Shown here piece by piece: positions 56,256 to 64,000 of a stretch of DNA of 64,000 nucleotides. The translations under genes and the position numbers were made by a program. The stretch is from positions 1-64,000 of the forward strand of contig CASEAH010000011.1 in the NCBI GenBank assembly GCA_949285935.1, read 5' to 3'. A model generated the notes under the pieces. The model did not search any database and was not told the origin of the DNA. It saw only the letters and a list, made by a program, of their open reading frames with translations. The stretch comes from an uncultured Oscillospiraceae bacterium (GTDB lineage Bacteria; Bacillota; Clostridia; Oscillospirales; Ruminococcaceae). Each line of letters opens with the position of its first letter. The first letter of the stretch is position 1.

Positions 56256-56284
56256 ATTGTAGCAATTTATAGCCAAAATTGCAA
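56256..56284 (-). promoter_or_regulatory. Promoter of tuf in the fusA-tuf gap
   Basis: On the minus strand TTGCAA (56279-56284), 17 bases, TACAAT (56256-56261). It would allow tuf to be expressed above the rest of the operon. Confidence 0.65.
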
Positions 56285-56308
56285 GTGTTTATGCAGATTT
56301 GCCGTACA

Positions 56309-58393
56309 TCAGGCGGTGGGCTTGTTGCGGGTCGCCATGATCTTTTCGGCAATGTTCTTGGGAACCTCAGTGTAGTGACTGGGCTCCATGGTGTACTGGC
56401 CGCGGCCCTGAGTCTTGGAACGCATATCGGTAGCGTAACCGAACATCTCAGACAGGGGCACAAAGGCATTGATCTGCTGAGCGCCGGGCCGGGCATCCAT
56501 ACCCTGGATCTGTCCGCGGCGGGAGTTCAGGTCGCCGATAACGTCGCCCATGTACTCCTCAGGCACAATGACAGAAACCTTCATGATGGGCTCCAGCAGG
56601 ACGGGATCCGCCTTGCGCATGGCCTCCTTGAAGGCCATAGAACCGGCCAGCTTAAAGGCCATTTCAGAGGAGTCCACCTCATGGTAGGAGCCGTCGTACA
56701 GAGTGACCTTGCAGTCTACCACAGGATAGCCTGCCAGAACACCGGACTGCATAGCTCCGCGGATACCCTGATCAACAGCGGGGATATACTCCTTGGGAAC
56801 GGAGCCGCCCACAGTAGCGTTGATAAACTCATAGCCCTTACCGGACTCGTTGGGCTCCAGCTTGATCTTGACGTGACCGTACTGGCCCTTACCACCAGAC
56901 TGGCGGGCATATTTGTAGTCCACATCGGCCAGGCGGCGGACGGTTTCCTTATAGGCAACCTGGGGCTTGCCCACGTTGGCTTCCACCTTGAACTCACGGA
57001 GCAGACGGTCCACGATGATCTCCAGGTGAAGCTCGCCCATGCCGGCGATGATGGTTTGTCCCGTTTCCTCATCGGTGTAGGTACGGAAGGTGGGGTCCTC
57101 TTCAGCCAGCTTGGCCAGACCGATACCCATCTTCTCCTGACCAGCCTTGGTCTTGGGCTCGATGGCTACACGGATAACGGGGTCGGGGAACTCCATGGAT
57201 TCCAGGATGATGGGAGCCTTGGGGTCACAGAGGGTATCACCGGTGGTGGTATTCTTCAGACCCACAGCGGCAGCGATATCGCCGGCATAAACCTTCTCGA
57301 TATCCTTCCGGTTGTTGGCGTGCATCATCAGGATACGGCCGATGCGCTCGTTGCCGTCCTTGTTTGCATTGTAAACAGTGGATCCGGCCTCCAGAGTACC
57401 AGAGTACACCCGGAAGAACGCCAGTTTACCCACGAAGGGGTCGGTGGCGATCTTAAAGGCCAGCGCGGCAAAGGGCTCATCGTCGGAGGAGGGACGCTCC
57501 TCTTCTTCCTCGGTCTCGGGGTTGATGCCCCGGATATGGGGAATATCCGTAGGCGCAGGCATGAAGTCCACAATGGCGTCCAAAAGCTTCTGCACGCCCT
57601 TGTTCTTGTAGCTGGTACCGCAGCAAACAGGGACCATCTGGTTGGCCAGAGTGGCCTGACGGATGCACCGGCGAATCTCATCGGTGCTGATCTCCTCGTC
57701 CATGAGGTACTTCTCCATCAGTTCCTCGTCCTGCTCGGCGACAGCTTCCATCAGCTCATGACGGTATTTGGCCGCCAGTTCCTTCATGTCTTCGGGGATC
57801 TCTTCCACCCGCATGTCCTTACCGATATCGTCGTAGTAGACATCGGCTTTCATCTCTACCAGGTCGACAATTCCCTTAAAGGTTTCTTCCCGGCCGATGG
57901 GGAGCTGGATGGGGACCGCGTTGCACTTGAGCCGATCATGCATCATCTTGACCACGTTGTAAAAATCCGCACCCATGATGTCCATCTTGTTGACGTACGC
58001 CATGCGGGGAACGTGGTACTTGTCGGCCTGACGCCACACAGTCTCAGACTGGGGCTCAACGCCGCCCTTGGCGCAGAAGACGGTCACGGAACCGTCCAGC
58101 ACGCGCAGGGAGCGTTCCACCTCTACGGTGAAGTCCACGTGGCCGGGGGTGTCGATGATGTTGATGCGGTGGCCGCGCCAGAAGCAGGTGGTGGCGGCGG
58201 AAGTGATGGTGATGCCGCGCTCCTGCTCCTGGGCCATCCAGTCCATCTGAGCGGTGCCGTCGTGAGTCTCACCAATCTTGTGCGTCTTGCCGGTATAGAA
58301 CAAGATACGCTCGGTGGTGGTCGTCTTGCCCGCGTCGATGTGAGCCATGATGCCTATGTTACGAGTCATCTCCAAAGATACTTCTCTTGGCAT
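56309..58393 (-). CDS. fusA: Elongation factor G
   Basis: GTPase of 694 residues that drives translocation and ribosome recycling. Seen: [44 protein letters not shown], and the C-terminal domain IV-V with [23 protein letters not shown] at 58393 with AGGAGGG. Follows rpsG. Confidence 0.97.
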   Translation of the reverse strand: MPREVSLEMTRNIGIMAHIDAGKTTTTERILFYTGKTHKIGETHDGTAQMDWMAQEQERGITITSAATTCFWRGHRINIIDTPGHVDFTVEVERSLRVLDGSVTVFCAKGGVEPQSETVWRQADKYHVPRMAYVNKMDIMGADFYNVVKMMHDRLKCNAVPIQLPIGREETFKGIVDLVEMKADVYYDDIGKDMRVEEIPEDMKELAAKYRHELMEAVAEQDEELMEKYLMDEEISTDEIRRCIRQATLANQMVPVCCGTSYKNKGVQKLLDAIVDFMPAPTDIPHIRGINPETEEEEERPSSDDEPFAALAFKIATDPFVGKLAFFRVYSGTLEAGSTVYNANKDGNERIGRILMMHANNRKDIEKVYAGDIAAAVGLKNTTTGDTLCDPKAPIILESMEFPDPVIRVAIEPKTKAGQEKMGIGLAKLAEEDPTFRTYTDEETGQTIIAGMGELHLEIIVDRLLREFKVEANVGKPQVAYKETVRRLADVDYKYARQSGGKGQYGHVKIKLEPNESGKGYEFINATVGGSVPKEYIPAVDQGIRGAMQSGVLAGYPVVDCKVTLYDGSYHEVDSSEMAFKLAGSMAFKEAMRKADPVLLEPIMKVSVIVPEEYMGDVIGDLNSRRGQIQGMDARPGAQQINAFVPLSEMFGYATDMRSKTQGRGQYTMEPSHYTEVPKNIAEKIMATRNKPTA

Positions 58394-58472
58394 AGTGCCC
58401 TCCTAAAATAGTATAACCGCCCCTGCGTCTGTGCGCAGGGAATGTGAAAAACGAAACAGTGCCGCAGCGCAA

Positions 58473-58943
58473 TTACCATCTGTAATGGGCAAAAGCCTTA
58501 TTGGCCTCGGCCATTTTATGGGTATCTTCACGCTTCTTGCTGGCGCCGCCCTGGCCGTTCATGGCGTCCAGGATCTCGCCGGCCAGCCGCTCCTTCATGG
58601 TCTTCTCGGAACGCTTTCTGGAATACTCGGTGAGCCAGCGCAGACCCAGGGTCTGACGGCGCTCAGGCCGGACTTCCATAGGCACCTGGTAGGTAGCGCC
58701 GCCTACACGGCGGGCTTTGACCTCCAGCAGGGGCATGATATTCTCCATGGCCTGTTCAAAGCACTCCAGGGGCTCCTTGCCGGTTTTTTCCTTGACAATG
58801 TCGAAGGCACCATACACAATCTTCTGGGACACGCCCTTCTTGCCATCCAGCATGACGCTGTTGACCAGACGTGTGACCAGCTTGGAATTGTAAAGCGGAT
58901 CAGGCAAAACGTCACGTTTTGCGATATTACCTCTTCTTGGCAC
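58473..58943 (-). CDS. rpsG: Ribosomal protein S7
   Basis: A 156-residue 30S protein, normal length, binding the 3' major domain of 16S rRNA. Seen: the family signature [47 protein letters not shown] and C-terminal [12 protein letters not shown] start at 58943, GGAGGG seven bases upstream. In many bacteria S7 controls this operon by binding its own leader. Confidence 0.96.
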   Translation of the reverse strand: MPRRGNIAKRDVLPDPLYNSKLVTRLVNSVMLDGKKGVSQKIVYGAFDIVKEKTGKEPLECFEQAMENIMPLLEVKARRVGGATYQVPMEVRPERRQTLGLRWLTEYSRKRSEKTMKERLAGEILDAMNGQGGASKKREDTHKMAEANKAFAHYRW

Positions 58944-59081
58944 TTCGCTTCCCTCCTTCATAAAATGAATTCATCGGTACTCGAAAGCTGTAACTCCCGC
59001 GGGCCAATACAGAGGCAGCATCTTCTATAGTATGCCACATATATTGGCTGATTTTCTTAAATGACAGAAACCAGGGGGGTC

Positions 59082-59510
59082 TTACTTCGCGGCACCAGCC
59101 TTTTTGGGTCTCTTTGCGCCGTACTTGGACCGGGCCTGCATTCTCTTGGCGACGCCCTGAGCATCCAGGGTACCGCGGATGATGTGGTAACGCACACCGG
59201 GCAGGTCCTTAACACGGCCGCCGCGGATCAGCACCACGCTGTGTTCCTGCAGGTTGTGGCCGACACCGGGAATGTAGGAAGTAACTTCCATCCCGTTGCT
59301 CAGCCGGACTCTGGCTACTTTACGCAGAGCGGAGTTGGGCTTTTTGGGGGTAGAAGTTCTGATCGCGGTGCAGACACCTCTCTTTTGAGGGGAATTCTGT
59401 TCCAAAGCGACGCGCTTCTTGGAGTTCCATCCTCTCAGCAGAGCGGGAGCAGTGGATTTCTTGCCCACGGTTTCACGGCCTTTACGGACGAGCTGGTTAA
59501 AGGTTGGCAT
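59082..59510 (-). CDS. rpsL: Ribosomal protein S12
   Basis: A 142-residue decoding-centre protein. Seen: [20 protein letters not shown], the [21 protein letters not shown] stretch whose two Lys set streptomycin sensitivity, and [19 protein letters not shown]. First gene after rpoC and the head of the rpsL-rpsG-fusA-tuf segment, with its own promoter at 59.7 kb. Confidence 0.97.
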   Translation of the reverse strand: MPTFNQLVRKGRETVGKKSTAPALLRGWNSKKRVALEQNSPQKRGVCTAIRTSTPKKPNSALRKVARVRLSNGMEVTSYIPGVGHNLQEHSVVLIRGGRVKDLPGVRYHIIRGTLDAQGVAKRMQARSKYGAKRPKKAGAAK

Positions 59511-59597
59511 TATGGCACCTCCTTAAAGAAAGATTCCCGCATCCTCGCAGGCGGAGCGGCTTTGTTTGATTGCGCCTGCGCGCAATTATGTCAGACG

Positions 59598-59721
59598 GGA
59601 TCCCCCGGTCTGAGCCGGGAGATCCGCGCCGTGCATAACCAGTGAAAATCCTGAAACAAGGCCTGGACAGGCCCAGTCTCACCAAGTAAATATTGTACCA
59701 AAATCCCCTTTGTCTTGTCAA
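59598..59721 (-). promoter_or_regulatory. Promoter and leader hairpin of rpsL
   Basis: On the minus strand TTGACA (59716-59721), 18 bases, TACAAT (59692-59697). A strong stem, GGATCTCCCGG with CCGGGGGATCC (59598-59625), sits in the 180-base leader. This could be a site for ribosomal-protein feedback, but it is only structure-based inference. Confidence 0.65.
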
Positions 59722-59778
59722 GGACTTCTTTCAGTTTTACACAAGATTTGCAAAAGATTTTTGTACAATTTTCGCATT

Positions 59779-63396
<3,618 letters not shown>

Positions 63397-63413
63397 AATG
63401 CTACCCCTCTTCC

Positions 63414-64000
<587 letters not shown>

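Overview
The window is a 64 kb piece of a GC-rich (roughly 55-60% G+C by eye) low-order Firmicute chromosome, most likely an anaerobic, spore-forming gut-type Clostridia member close to the Oscillospiraceae. The grounds are HrcA/CIRCE control of a hrcA-grpE-dnaK-dnaJ operon, strong AGGAGG ribosome sites with frequent GTG/TTG starts, two-gene transketolase, T-box-free but riboswitch-rich control (FMN, SAM-I, a probable c-di-AMP element), small CotF-like coat proteins and a BclA-like collagen protein preceded by a sigma-K-type promoter. The family assignment is inference; no rRNA is present.

Layout. 0.3-4.3 kb: pcrA (minus) with a long structured leader and a two-gene coat-protein operon. 4.3-14.5 kb: minus-strand prmA-rsmE-vanY-like-ABC ATPase operon, a divergent XRE/cupin regulator, a duplicated non-coding element, then hrcA-grpE-dnaK-dnaJ. 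The dnaK frame carries an in-frame TAG where a conserved lysine codon is expected. 14.6-21.4 kb: a small exporter, a tRNA-Pro remnant and a two-component system with a methyltransferase and a MacB/FtsX-type ABC transporter. 21.5-31.6 kb: an accessory island of small regulators, acetyltransferases and ligand-binding folds (CatA-like, TipA-like MerR, DUF3788, AraC-GyrI, XRE, SRPBCC, DUF3795, GNAT-SnoaL, GyrI-like, TfoX, WYL, DHFR-like, two GNATs), ending in a hydrolase pseudogene. 31.8-38.6 kb: split transketolase, polysaccharide deacetylase, a decayed pseudouridine-kinase-like gene, and a patatin.

38.8-44.2 kb: a YtrA-type GntR/ABC operon with a near-perfect operator, two AT-rich orphan genes, an FMN riboswitch with ribU, and a decayed DUF4236 gene. 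44.3-51.8 kb: SAM-I riboswitch-metK, collagen-like exosporium candidate, a structured leader before recD2, then comF and mreB. 51.8-53.3 kb: a gene-free region holding 3.5 tandem copies of a 150-160 bp element whose hairpin arms change in a compensatory way. 53.3-64 kb: mltG, then the minus-strand rpoB-rpoC-rpsL-rpsG-fusA-tuf translation/transcription block, with rpoB running off the right edge.

Most genes are ordinary housekeeping genes. The unexplained parts are non-coding: the tandem RNA-like array at 52 kb, the duplicated element at 8.7-9.2 kb, a promoter-leader shared by two regulator genes (21.5 and 29.3 kb), the pcrA leader, and the leader before recD2. The small-regulator island is the best candidate for an uncharacterised gene system.
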